Shown: positions 7,996 to 14,493 of the stretch, piece after piece
Layout of the letters: the number at the start of each line of letters is the position of its first letter
Position numbering within the stretch: the first letter of the stretch is position 1
Origin: Candidatus Pacearchaeota archaeon
GTDB taxonomy: Archaea > Nanoarchaeota > Nanoarchaeia > Pacearchaeales > GW2011-AR1
Assembly (NCBI GenBank): GCA_002686195.1
Contig: NZAS01000011.1
Span: forward strand, 51,996 to 69,035
Direction of reading: 5' to 3'
DNA length: 17,040 nt
Position numbers and translations under genes: made by a program
Notes under the pieces: generated by a model
The model's database searches: none
Told to the model about the DNA's origin: nothing
The model's input: only the letters and a program-made list of their open reading frames with translations

Positions 7996-8727
7996 TTAAT
8001 TTGCAGACTCTAAGGCTAACTCTGCAGCTCTCCAGTTTATCTCAGAATACGGCACAACCCAAATAAAGTCTTCTATTAAAACTTCGTCTTCTCCAAGCCT
8101 TCCAACGCTGATAGCTACCAAAACTCCTGCCAAGTGCCCTGTTTTGTCAAACACGCAAGATCCAGAAGATCCTTTCCATGCTGCTCCGTGAAGTATAAAA
8201 TGCGAATTTTGAAATCCGGCTATATCACCGCGAATTGTCATAAGATTATGCTGAGCAGGAAAACCCGAGAAGTAAAACTCCTCTCCAAGCTTATCTCTTA
8301 TATTATACTGTGGTATTTTAAACTTTATAGGTTTAGTTTTTTGAAAAGCAGGAATCAAAACTATTGCAAAATCTTGCGTGGAATCTCTATATACAACGCT
8401 TCCAAATCTTTCATTGTTCCATCTATCTGTAACTAAAAATATGCTTCCAGAGTCAACAACATGAGCGGCGGTGAACACTACATGATATCCCTTGAACAAA
8501 AAATATGTACCAGATCCATAGGATCCCTCTGGGGAGTAAATCTTTACAGATGCATTTCTTGTTCTTATTTCATTTCTTGACATCGATGCTAGCTTTACTT
8601 CAAAATCACTAACAATATAGGCATCTTTCCATGAGTCTGCATTAGGCTTTACAATGTTATCTGCTGGCACCAAAATAACCGCCAAGAATGCAGTTGCCAA
8701 AAACAATATCAATGTTTTGTATTTCAT
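7996..8727 (-). CDS. Exported trypsin-like serine protease
   Basis: A 243-residue protein. Residues 1-20 are an N-terminal hydrophobic segment after KYK, a signal peptide or anchor. The rest is a chymotrypsin-fold domain with a full apparent triad: H89 in TAAHVV, D119 in TQDFAIV, and S188 in G-S-S-G-S. The family cleaves peptide bonds, here presumably outside the cytoplasm. No PDZ domain follows, so it is shorter than DegP/HtrA. Trypsin-like proteases of this size are known in marine phages. It sits among non-secreted motif-bearing proteins. Its ribosome site AGGAG, 9 bases before the ATG, is inside a perfect hairpin (8733-8756), suggesting translational control. Family assignment is strong; the target is unknown. 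Confidence 0.88.
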   Translation of the reverse strand: MKYKTLILFLATAFLAVILVPADNIVKPNADSWKDAYIVSDFEVKLASMSRNEIRTRNASVKIYSPEGSYGSGTYFLFKGYHVVFTAAHVVDSGSIFLVTDRWNNERFGSVVYRDSTQDFAIVLIPAFQKTKPIKFKIPQYNIRDKLGEEFYFSGFPAQHNLMTIRGDIAGFQNSHFILHGAAWKGSSGSCVFDKTGHLAGVLVAISVGRLGEDEVLIEDFIWVVPYSEINWRAAELALESAN

Positions 8728-8732
8728 GAAAC

Positions 8733-8756
8733 AATTCTCCTATTTATAGGAGAATT
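8733..8756 (-). promoter_or_regulatory. Hairpin burying the protease Shine-Dalgarno
   Basis: AATTCTCCTA (8733-8742) and TAGGAGAATT (8747-8756) are perfect 10-base complementary arms around a 4-base loop. In the leftward transcript the second arm contains AGGAG, the ribosome site 9 bases before the protease ATG at 8727, so folding would block initiation. The middle of the same element reads TATAAATA on the minus strand, identical to the T4-type late promoter -10 sequence. A ribosome-site switch, a late promoter or both are possible; a terminator is unlikely because no U-tract follows. Confidence 0.7.
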
Positions 8757-8771
8757 ATTAGCCGAATTTAA

Positions 8772-9575
8772 CTATTCCTCTTCGGACTGTTCTAGGCGCC
8801 ACCGGTAGAGATCTCGAATTGAACGGTCGTCATTCGATTCGCTTTCCGATTCATCCTCAGGGTCGCCGCCCTTTGTCTCTCTAACCCCCTCATTAGACTC
8901 AGGTGGAGGGGCTTTTCGTGATGAGCTGCAGTCTACGCATGTCCACCACACCTCTTCATCCGGCACGCGCTGCAAGTTATCGAGAGGAATTCTAAATTTA
9001 AATTCACCATTAAATGATCTATCTATCTCGTTTGCCACAACCATCCAAAATGTATCGGGCGCTTTGGCCATCTTATTCCAAGGGTCTTTTGCCTTTTTTG
9101 CTATAAAACTTCTTTCTTCAGAAGATGCCATATGAAAGCCAACAAACTCGGCCTCCACCGGTGTATATCGTCCCTTTCTTATAAAGAATGCTAGAGTTCC
9201 ACAGCCATCGAGTGGTGGAATTCCACCCGCCGTCTCTTGATTAGGATAGAGCCAACCTCGCACTCTGACGGACCCTGTTAGGGTCAGGGATTGGCCGCTG
9301 CGATCACCACTGTACAGTTCAGCATCAGGCGTTATAGGCCTCCCACCGCCGCCGCCTCTATACGATGGACACCAAACTTCTATAAGCTCTCTGTGCTCTC
9401 CGTCTGAAACCGTTTTAAATTCAACCTCATCTAATTCAGATTTAAATTCAACCTCATCTAATTCAGACTCGCTCTATTCTGAATGCTTTTTGATCAAACC
9501 ATCTACATCGTTTGCTTCAGCTATATAGCCATTAATATCTAAATAACTTGCAAGCTTAATAAGACTTTTTATCAT
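8772..9575 (-). CDS. Motif-bearing gene interrupted by an in-frame TAG
   Basis: Read through, this frame gives 267 codons before the final TAG. It starts at ATG 9575 (or ATG 9590, also in frame) with the shared motif (LIKLASYLDINGYIAEA then VDGLIKKHSE) and hits TAG at 9474-9476 after 33 codons. The same frame then stays open to 8772. The 70 codons between the TAG and the first later usual start (GTG 9263) contain no ATG, GTG or TTG. This argues that the two parts were one gene and that the stop is a mutation, a sequencing error or a recoded codon. The second part has SELDEVEFK twice, a five-glycine run, W-T-C-V-D-C-S and a Ser/Glu/Asp-rich tail; no domain was recognised. Much of it is clearly richer in G+C than the neighbours. 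The minimal intact reading is 8772-9263 (163 aa). Confidence 0.6.
9414..9467 (-). repeat. Perfect 27-bp tandem duplication
   Basis: Positions 9414-9440 and 9441-9467 are identical and adjacent. They encode SELDEVEFK twice, in frame, starting 7 bases after the TAG that interrupts the gene. A whole number of codons is kept, so the duplication is compatible with a translated region. Confidence 0.95.
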
Positions 9576-9622
9576 CGCCTTTTCCCTCATCGAGTTTACA
9601 GATTCTAACCATAACTATATAT

Positions 9623-9648
9623 TGTTTATTAGTAAAAATTAATAAACA
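9623..9648. terminator. AT-rich hairpin after the CPBP gene (weak terminator candidate)
   Basis: TGTTTATTA (9623-9631) and TAATAAACA (9640-9648) are perfect 9-base arms with an 8-base loop, 10 bases after the stop of the CPBP gene and before the amber-interrupted gene. The stem is almost all A/T and no clear U-run follows, so it may instead be an operator or an mRNA-stability element. Confidence 0.3.
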
Positions 9649-9658
9649 GCTTGTTGGT

Positions 9659-10168
9659 TTACCAATTAATCAAATATAAACAAACTATAAAATTATTCGT
9701 CATATGAGCAAAAATTGGTGGAAAAATTGAATTGGACCTGAGTCTAAGCCATCCGATGTATACCCCTACGGGAAGGACTCCTATTATGTGATGTGGTTCG
9801 ACATGAGCTAATGCAAATAAAATACTTGTTATTATAAATACATATTTTTTACTTAGAAATTTTTCTAGAATATGCCATAAAGCCCCCCGAAAGAAAAGCT
9901 CTTCTATTATTGGAGCCACTATGCAAACAGATATAATCATATAGTAAAAAAGGTAATCATGCTCACCGGTTGCTACTTCAAAAAATGGTTGTAGATTCTC
10001 TGGAAGCTCTGGAGCCTTCGTGATGCTATCAAAAAATTGGATGACCAAATTGTGATATAATATTATTGCCATCGCTCCAAAGAAGGCATAAAGATAATCG
10101 CTTAACTTGCCTAATCTAATAGCGAAAAAATTCTGAAATAGTTTTTTAATAGTTTCAATCATATTCAT
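9659..10168 (-). CDS. CPBP-family intramembrane metal-independent protease
   Basis: A 169-residue membrane protein with about four hydrophobic segments. It shows the three CPBP/Abi motifs in order: E89-E90-L-F-F-R94-G, then F118-A-L-A-H122, then H155-M-T-N-N159. The family (relatives of CAAX prenyl protease 2/Rce1) cleaves within or near the membrane. Bacterial members act in bacteriocin self-immunity, protein maturation and signalling. It is shorter than typical members and lacks the first few helices of long forms, but the catalytic core is complete. No good ribosome site precedes the ATG; M3 is an alternative start. A possible role is processing an envelope protein or immunity; the position next to a holin-like anchor protein and the lipoproteins hints at envelope action (inference). 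Confidence 0.88.
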   Translation of the reverse strand: MNMIETIKKLFQNFFAIRLGKLSDYLYAFFGAMAIILYHNLVIQFFDSITKAPELPENLQPFFEVATGEHDYLFYYMIISVCIVAPIIEELFFRGALWHILEKFLSKKYVFIITSILFALAHVEPHHIIGVLPVGVYIGWLRLRSNSIFPPIFAHMTNNFIVCLYLINW

Positions 10169-10206
10169 AGACTATTAAAAAATTTTACTAAAAAAATCTG
10201 TTTATA

Positions 10207-10533
10207 TCAAAATATCTTTAAGTACCAAGCGATTGCGCCCATGATGAATTGAACCGAAATGAATACTCCAATTGCTTTTATCTTAAAAGAATTTAGCTCA
10301 TCCACCTTAACTATAAGCTCTTTAAGCTGAGTGGGTGACGCAACCTCGTCTACCTTTTCTTTCCAAGCTTTTAAGTCATCAATTCGGTCTTCTTTTGCTC
10401 TTATCTCTATTAGCTCTTGCTTCACTTCTTGCAATTGTATATTTAGATTATCAATACTGTCTGCGAGAGATACAAGTTCTTTTAGGACAAGTTTAGAGTA
10501 CTCGTTCCAGCCATTTTGATGATTATCAGGCAT
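10207..10533 (-). CDS. Coiled-coil protein with C-terminal membrane anchor (phage type)
   Basis: A 108-residue protein starting MPDNHQNGWNEYSKLVLKE, then a long coiled coil (about residues 20-80, including EVASPTQLKELI) and a C-terminal transmembrane helix (about 86-104). Proteins with this opening and layout are common in tailed phages, usually unnamed; an XhlA-like holin-associated role is one possibility. The longer frame to 10584 is not preferred. The start at 10533 gives the typical N-terminus, overlaps the upstream stop by 8 bases and has AAGG 9 bases before it. The overlap suggests coupling to the preceding gene. It is an important sign of phage origin. The phage type is recognised from memory of similar sequences; the function is not established. 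Confidence 0.78.
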   Translation of the reverse strand: MPDNHQNGWNEYSKLVLKELVSLADSIDNLNIQLQEVKQELIEIRAKEDRIDDLKAWKEKVDEVASPTQLKELIVKVDELNSFKIKAIGVFISVQFIMGAIAWYLKIF

Positions 10534-10786
10534 CTTCCGCGACCTTCTTGCACCCTTTGCTTGCAACCATGCTTGATATACCACTTAGCTTGTTAACTAC
10601 TATGTTGATTTTAGTCTGATTGTCTTTATTTTCTACTTCAATTGATTCAAGAGCGCTTCTTGCTTCTTGTATATTCGATAAAATATCCCATAATGTTGAA
10701 GCATTAATCTTCAACTGTTCATCGCGATCCTCTAACTCTCCGCATAAAGTTTTGAGCTTATTTATATTATCTCTACAGGTCTTCAT
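10526..10786 (-). CDS. Small coiled-coil protein, unknown function
   Basis: An 86-residue protein, mostly helical with regular hydrophobic spacing (LCGELEDRDEQLKI, then IEVENKDNQTKINIVVNKL) and a basic patch ending GCKKVAEDA. The ATG at 10786 is preferred over the TTG at 10798 because GGAG lies 6 bases upstream of it. Its 3' end overlaps the next gene by 8 bases, so both are probably made together; a coiled-coil pairing between the two proteins is conceivable. No membrane segment and no catalytic motif. Family not recognised. Confidence 0.7.
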   Translation of the reverse strand: MKTCRDNINKLKTLCGELEDRDEQLKINASTLWDILSNIQEARSALESIEVENKDNQTKINIVVNKLSGISSMVASKGCKKVAEDA

Positions 10787-10865
10787 TACATTCTCCAAAA
10801 ATTAATATTTATTAAAATAACTTTTAAGAACTTAACTAGACTTTTACATGATATTGTTAAATAAT

Positions 10866-10875
10866 TAGCATGCTA
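10866..10875. repeat. 10-bp perfect palindrome in spacer
   Basis: TAGCATGCTA is a perfect palindrome in the 105-bp AT-rich spacer between the Cys-rich lipoprotein gene and the small coiled-coil gene. It could be an operator half-site pair; no second copy was seen. The rest of the spacer holds nothing clear apart from AATAAATA about 20 bases before the 10786 start. Confidence 0.25.
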
Positions 10876-10891
10876 TAAAAATATGTTATAT

Positions 10892-11356
10892 TTATTCTAA
10901 AGAAATGTATCCCGTCCCTGGAATTGCACAAACTTTATCATCATAAGAACACTCTGGGATTTCTAATTCTAAATACAGATTGTCCCATATTATTTCCAAA
11001 CAAGTGTCTGTCTTCCATGCCCATTCTATATTATCCTTTTCTGCATCAGAGCACAAAAGCTCATCGCTTGTTGCCTTGGCCGCTATATAGTCTTGCAAAG
11101 GATGTTTCGTATTTAATTCTAGATTTGCTCCACATAAAAATAAATTTGTATCATAATATGGATCATCTTTAAAATGCCAAATTTTTACATAACCTGTTAA
11201 TGGATCTGTTTCTATATAGTCTTCGCATACAACTACTGAATCATCCCACCTTAAACATGATAAATAAAAATCTCCCTCAGACTTGTCGTTTGTGTCTGTG
11301 CAACTGCTTGTAAAAATTAATAATAAACTTAAAAAGATGTCCTTTGCATACGGCAA
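10892..11356 (-). CDS. Cys-rich predicted lipoprotein
   Basis: A 154-residue protein with a short basic start, a hydrophobic stretch (DIFLSLLLIF) and a lipobox-like T-S-S-C19, so lipidation at C19 is likely though the box is not ideal. The mature part has seven more cysteines (34, 44, 75, 102, 119, 136 and 143), suggesting disulfides in the periplasm or outside, and many Trp, Tyr and acidic residues. It starts with TTG directly after the TAG of the thioredoxin-like gene and in the same frame, with GGGAGAA just before; this tight junction supports coupled translation. The neighbouring CxxC lipoprotein could be the oxidant or reductant of its disulfides (inference). No family recognised. Confidence 0.7.
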   Translation of the reverse strand: MPYAKDIFLSLLLIFTSSCTDTNDKSEGDFYLSCLRWDDSVVVCEDYIETDPLTGYVKIWHFKDDPYYDTNLFLCGANLELNTKHPLQDYIAAKATSDELLCSDAEKDNIEWAWKTDTCLEIIWDNLYLELEIPECSYDDKVCAIPGTGYISLE

Positions 11357-11950
11357 CTATTCTCCCATAGTATCTTGTATTAACATATCAATGTAAGAAG
11401 AGCTGTATCCTCGCAAGCTTGTATTCAAAACCATTTCATCTGTAATAAAGTAAAAAGTTGGCCAACCCGAAATATTCCACCCTGTAGATGAACTGCTATC
11501 GATCATAGCCCTACTTCCTGCCAAAACTGGTTCTGATATTCCATAATCATCTGCCCATCCTTTGCAGTCATCAGCGGTAGGCTCAAGGCCTTGCGCTGTC
11601 TCTACCAAAACAGTTAAGTATGAAAGATCTTCATAGCTATCCGCTACAGATTGAACCTCTGTTGCCGCAACGTTGCAAGGGCCGCACCACATTGCGCTGA
11701 AATCTAGAACTATAGTATCTCCATAAAAATCATACAAAGATACATCATTATTATTTTGATCTTTCAAAGTAAAATTGCACGGATGATCTCCAATGTTCTG
11801 AGAGCAAGTCTCCCAAGTTGCAAAAGGATATTCGGCCTCTTCCTCATTATCAAATCCTGTATCAGCTTTGCTTTCAATATTTTGCATGCATGACGAACAT
11901 GCCGTCAAAATTGCCAAAAGAAAAAGCAGACACATATTTTTATTAAACAT
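11357..11950 (-). CDS. Thioredoxin-like lipoprotein (TlpA/ResA type)
   Basis: A 197-residue protein with a signal peptide and lipobox L-T-A-C18, so it is anchored to a membrane. An acidic linker is followed by a thioredoxin fold: W88-C89-G-P-C92 is the redox motif and W163-P164-T165 holds the usual cis-proline. The layout matches TlpA/ResA/AhpC-TSA-like proteins, which reduce or oxidise disulfides outside the cytoplasm. Extra cysteines (C21, C49, C58 and C129) could add a second disulfide. The ATG has GGGAG 7 bases upstream. It lies between VWA lipoproteins and a Cys-rich lipoprotein, which are candidate substrates; both VWA proteins keep cysteines in their C-terminal halves. Recognition of the fold is firm; the partner is inference. 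Confidence 0.88.
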   Translation of the reverse strand: MFNKNMCLLFLLAILTACSSCMQNIESKADTGFDNEEEAEYPFATWETCSQNIGDHPCNFTLKDQNNNDVSLYDFYGDTIVLDFSAMWCGPCNVAATEVQSVADSYEDLSYLTVLVETAQGLEPTADDCKGWADDYGISEPVLAGSRAMIDSSSSTGWNISGWPTFYFITDEMVLNTSLRGYSSSYIDMLIQDTMGE

Positions 11951-11977
11951 TTATTAACTCCCTATGTTTGTTGTTGT

Positions 11978-13597
11978 TCATTGAGACTCATCTTCATCCA
12001 GATCTTCACTACAATCTGCCCAAACTGCATATGAAATGTCTATTAAGCTGCCATCTGCAGGCGCTATAGTAAATGTCACAGAGTTTGAAGTGCTGCTGTA
12101 TGTCCAATCTGTACTGACAGAACCGTCAACTAATACTTCTATAGTATCTTCTATTGGCTCACCAGAAAGGGGGAAATCCATTAATGCCATTGACTCTCTG
12201 GCCAAAGTGTCCATTTGAGTTCCCCAATCAGATGCGCAAATAGACATAAAGGTTCCGCCCAAATCATTTACTACATCATAATATCCATCGCCAAATTGTG
12301 CTCCACCATTTGTAGAGCATCCGCTTGGATAGTCTCCGGCAACCGCATGTGCTGCAACCATCGAGCTTGAAGACTTAAGCGTTCCAAGGTGACTGCTTAC
12401 TTCGGACGGAGTCACATAGGCGCTAGACCCATCTGGTTCATCAGAAACATATATAATAGCCAACTTTGCATCTGATCTTAAAAATGTACTTCCAATGCCA
12501 GCGTCTGCCCCAGGTTGGGTTGCAAGATATGAATAATAAAGGCCTTTCTCCATCGCGCTTCCTGTGGTTCCAATGTTATCAATAATATCTCCAACCTCTG
12601 TAATGGGATCTGTAGATGCTGAAGTAACAATTGCTCCATCAACAAAGTTTTCATCATCTGTTGTTATAAATGCAATCTGATAGTCAACACCAGCAGAGGA
12701 GAATACAGCTATAAATGAATCAAAATTATTTTTAAAATTAAGCTGATTGGACCACATAGAGCCTGAATTATCTATAACAAATAAAATATCTGTAATGGCC
12801 ATCCCGTCTTGCTCAAAATTATCAGTAACATAGCTTTCGTAGTCGCCCAACCCGTCATGATCTGCGGTTACAATTGGATTCAAAGGATCACTAGACACAA
12901 CCTCTATATAAGCCGAATCATCATATATATCCAAAGGCATATATAATACATCCAGACTGATTGTTTCTCCGGGAGTCATGGTCCAAGGCAGAGGTCCATG
13001 CTCTGCCTCATACTCTCCAAGGCCAAAATCAGCAGGAAGGCTTGCAAAATATTCTACATCACTAATCTCTAGTGAAACATTTCCAACGTTTCCTATAACA
13101 ACCTCAAGAGTATCATCGCACCCTAGAAATACAGATCCAAAATCATAATACTCTGGAGTTATCTCTATAACCGGAGCATCACCTGAGCCGCCGACAGGAA
13201 TCCACGTATCTGGCTCATCCTCATCATTTGATAAGATACTAACAATATCGCTATTTGTTTCATATGTATCTGGATTATATGTAACAGCAAGATCTGTTGA
13301 CTCCCAAGGCTCTAGCGACGAAACCGGCAGCGCGCTTAGGGTAAAAGTCGAATCTCCATTCACAAGAGATACTCCATCCAAAGTCAAGGTATCATTACCA
13401 ATATTTGATATGCTTATAATAATTTGATCGCCATAGCCATTGGCGTCAATGGCTCCGAACCCATGCTCTGCTGGGGTTACATCTATCTCCGGAGCCAATA
13501 CTGGCGGCTCGGTTTCTTCCGGTATTAACGATAAATTATAATCACTGCATCCAACAAAGAAAATTAAACATAAACTTGCAACAATTGACCTAAACAA
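11978..13597 (-). CDS. VWA lipoprotein with two choice-of-anchor-D domains
   Basis: A 539-residue protein with a signal peptide and lipobox F-V-G-C17. Two Ig-like domains of the choice-of-anchor-D (ASH/HYDIN-like) kind follow, about residues 35-138 and 142-250 (marks: IDVTPAEHGFGAI and IEITPEYYDFGSV). Then comes a VWA domain (about 266-470) with MIDAS D276-x-S278-x-S280, plus V-S-D-E-P in the later metal loop. A C-terminal beta domain (about 485-527) is shared with the preceding gene. Such proteins are common in Myxococcota-like bacteria and bind partners through a metal ion at the surface. TTG 13597 is the start, chosen because AGGAGGG lies just upstream. It is in the same frame as the preceding paralogue. 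A surface-binding role is inferred. Confidence 0.87.
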   Translation of the reverse strand: MFRSIVASLCLIFFVGCSDYNLSLIPEETEPPVLAPEIDVTPAEHGFGAIDANGYGDQIIISISNIGNDTLTLDGVSLVNGDSTFTLSALPVSSLEPWESTDLAVTYNPDTYETNSDIVSILSNDEDEPDTWIPVGGSGDAPVIEITPEYYDFGSVFLGCDDTLEVVIGNVGNVSLEISDVEYFASLPADFGLGEYEAEHGPLPWTMTPGETISLDVLYMPLDIYDDSAYIEVVSSDPLNPIVTADHDGLGDYESYVTDNFEQDGMAITDILFVIDNSGSMWSNQLNFKNNFDSFIAVFSSAGVDYQIAFITTDDENFVDGAIVTSASTDPITEVGDIIDNIGTTGSAMEKGLYYSYLATQPGADAGIGSTFLRSDAKLAIIYVSDEPDGSSAYVTPSEVSSHLGTLKSSSSMVAAHAVAGDYPSGCSTNGGAQFGDGYYDVVNDLGGTFMSICASDWGTQMDTLARESMALMDFPLSGEPIEDTIEVLVDGSVSTDWTYSSTSNSVTFTIAPADGSLIDISYAVWADCSEDLDEDESQ

Positions 13598-13601
13598 AAT
13601 T

Positions 13602-13608
13602 CCCTCCT
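13602..13608 (-). promoter_or_regulatory. Strong Shine-Dalgarno deciding a TTG start
   Basis: AGGAGGG on the minus strand overlaps the TAG stop of the upstream VWA gene and lies 4-5 bases before TTG 13595-13597. The site supports this rare start codon and suggests that ribosomes ending the first paralogue restart on the second. Confidence 0.75.
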
Positions 13609-14482
13609 AAATATATATTTGATATCCAACTTCTACCAGAGCCCCATTATCTGGTACAAAATCAAGCTTAACTGAGTTTGAATCCTCAACGTACTCCCAA
13701 CCATATATTGCTTCGTTATCAAGATATACAATTATTGAATCTGGAATTGGATCATCCTCACTTAGGTTGACATAATCTTTTAATTCTGTTAAATAAGATG
13801 ATTCAGATAGCCATACAGACCAATCTTCTTCGCATATATCTATTGCGCTCTTATTGTATAATACTGCAAGCTCTTCATATTTATATCCTACATCATATGT
13901 ATAGCCGCAAGCACTACCCTCTAATTGGGTAATAGATACAATATCGTGTCTCACCTCTGAAAACTGCTCTTGTAGCCATTCTTGAAAAATTTCAGGAGAA
14001 ATACTGCTCTGCTCATCTTCATCAGAAATTAGAAACAAAAGAAAGTCGGCCTCTGCTCTTGGAAAGTTAAATCCTTCTTCTGATGTCAAAAAATAATATG
14101 TAGCAGCAAAGCCTTCTTCATAGCCGGTGGATGGCAATAAGTTTGGAGCCATCAACATGTCTATGGAGCTTGAGGAAGAATCATACGGACCTATATATCC
14201 GATGTTTGTTGGATCCATTGTAATGTAGCCAAATTTATAATCTAATGTAAGCCTTTCGATATCTAATCTTAAAAGCTCCATTCCATTGGCGACATCTTCA
14301 AAGTTGTCATGCATTGATCCAGATGTATCTAATGATATTAAAACATCCAGTTCTTCTATTGGTTCGGGTTGTATAAACGAGTCCACCACCACTCGGGTCT
14401 CTCTTTGGCTTACAATTGAAACATCACTGCCTTGACACCCAGCGGTTAATAATAAAACAAATATTATACAAAACCGTTTCAC
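13607..14482 (-). CDS. VWA-domain lipoprotein, paralogue of the next gene
   Basis: A 291-residue protein with a signal peptide and lipobox T-A-G-C16, then a VWA domain (about 44-235) with MIDAS D52-x-S54-x-S56, and I-S-D-E-D-E at 152-157, comparable to V-S-D-E-P-D of the next gene. The last 50 residues form a beta domain like the end of that gene (W-E-Y, D-S-N-S-V and V-P-D-N-G-A against W-T-Y, T-S-N-S-V and A-P-A-D-G-S), and both have I-C-x-x-D-W before it. It lacks the two choice-of-anchor-D domains, so it is a shorter paralogue. It starts at GTG 14482 with AGGG before it. The leader holds a 13-bp tandem repeat. The two probably form a surface pair; the ligand is unknown. Confidence 0.85.
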   Translation of the reverse strand: MKRFCIIFVLLLTAGCQGSDVSIVSQRETRVVVDSFIQPEPIEELDVLISLDTSGSMHDNFEDVANGMELLRLDIERLTLDYKFGYITMDPTNIGYIGPYDSSSSSIDMLMAPNLLPSTGYEEGFAATYYFLTSEEGFNFPRAEADFLLFLISDEDEQSSISPEIFQEWLQEQFSEVRHDIVSITQLEGSACGYTYDVGYKYEELAVLYNKSAIDICEEDWSVWLSESSYLTELKDYVNLSEDDPIPDSIIVYLDNEAIYGWEYVEDSNSVKLDFVPDNGALVEVGYQIYI

Positions 14483-14493
14483 CTAACCCTACC

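Noticed and set aside
9271..9285. GACCCT/AGGGTC hairpin before GTG 9263 as a terminator
   Set aside because: Six-base arms inside an open frame with no U-run; more likely a chance feature of a GC-richer patch.
10207..10584. Longer start for the anchored coiled-coil protein
   Set aside because: The extra 17 residues would overlap the upstream gene by 59 bases, while the ATG at 10533 gives the usual MPDN-type N-terminus with AAGG upstream.
8772..13609. General reassignment of TAG to an amino acid
   Set aside because: The amber-interrupted gene itself ends on TAG at 8772 with no sensible continuation, and readthrough at 11357 and 13607 would bury signal peptides. Only local readthrough at 9474 remains open.
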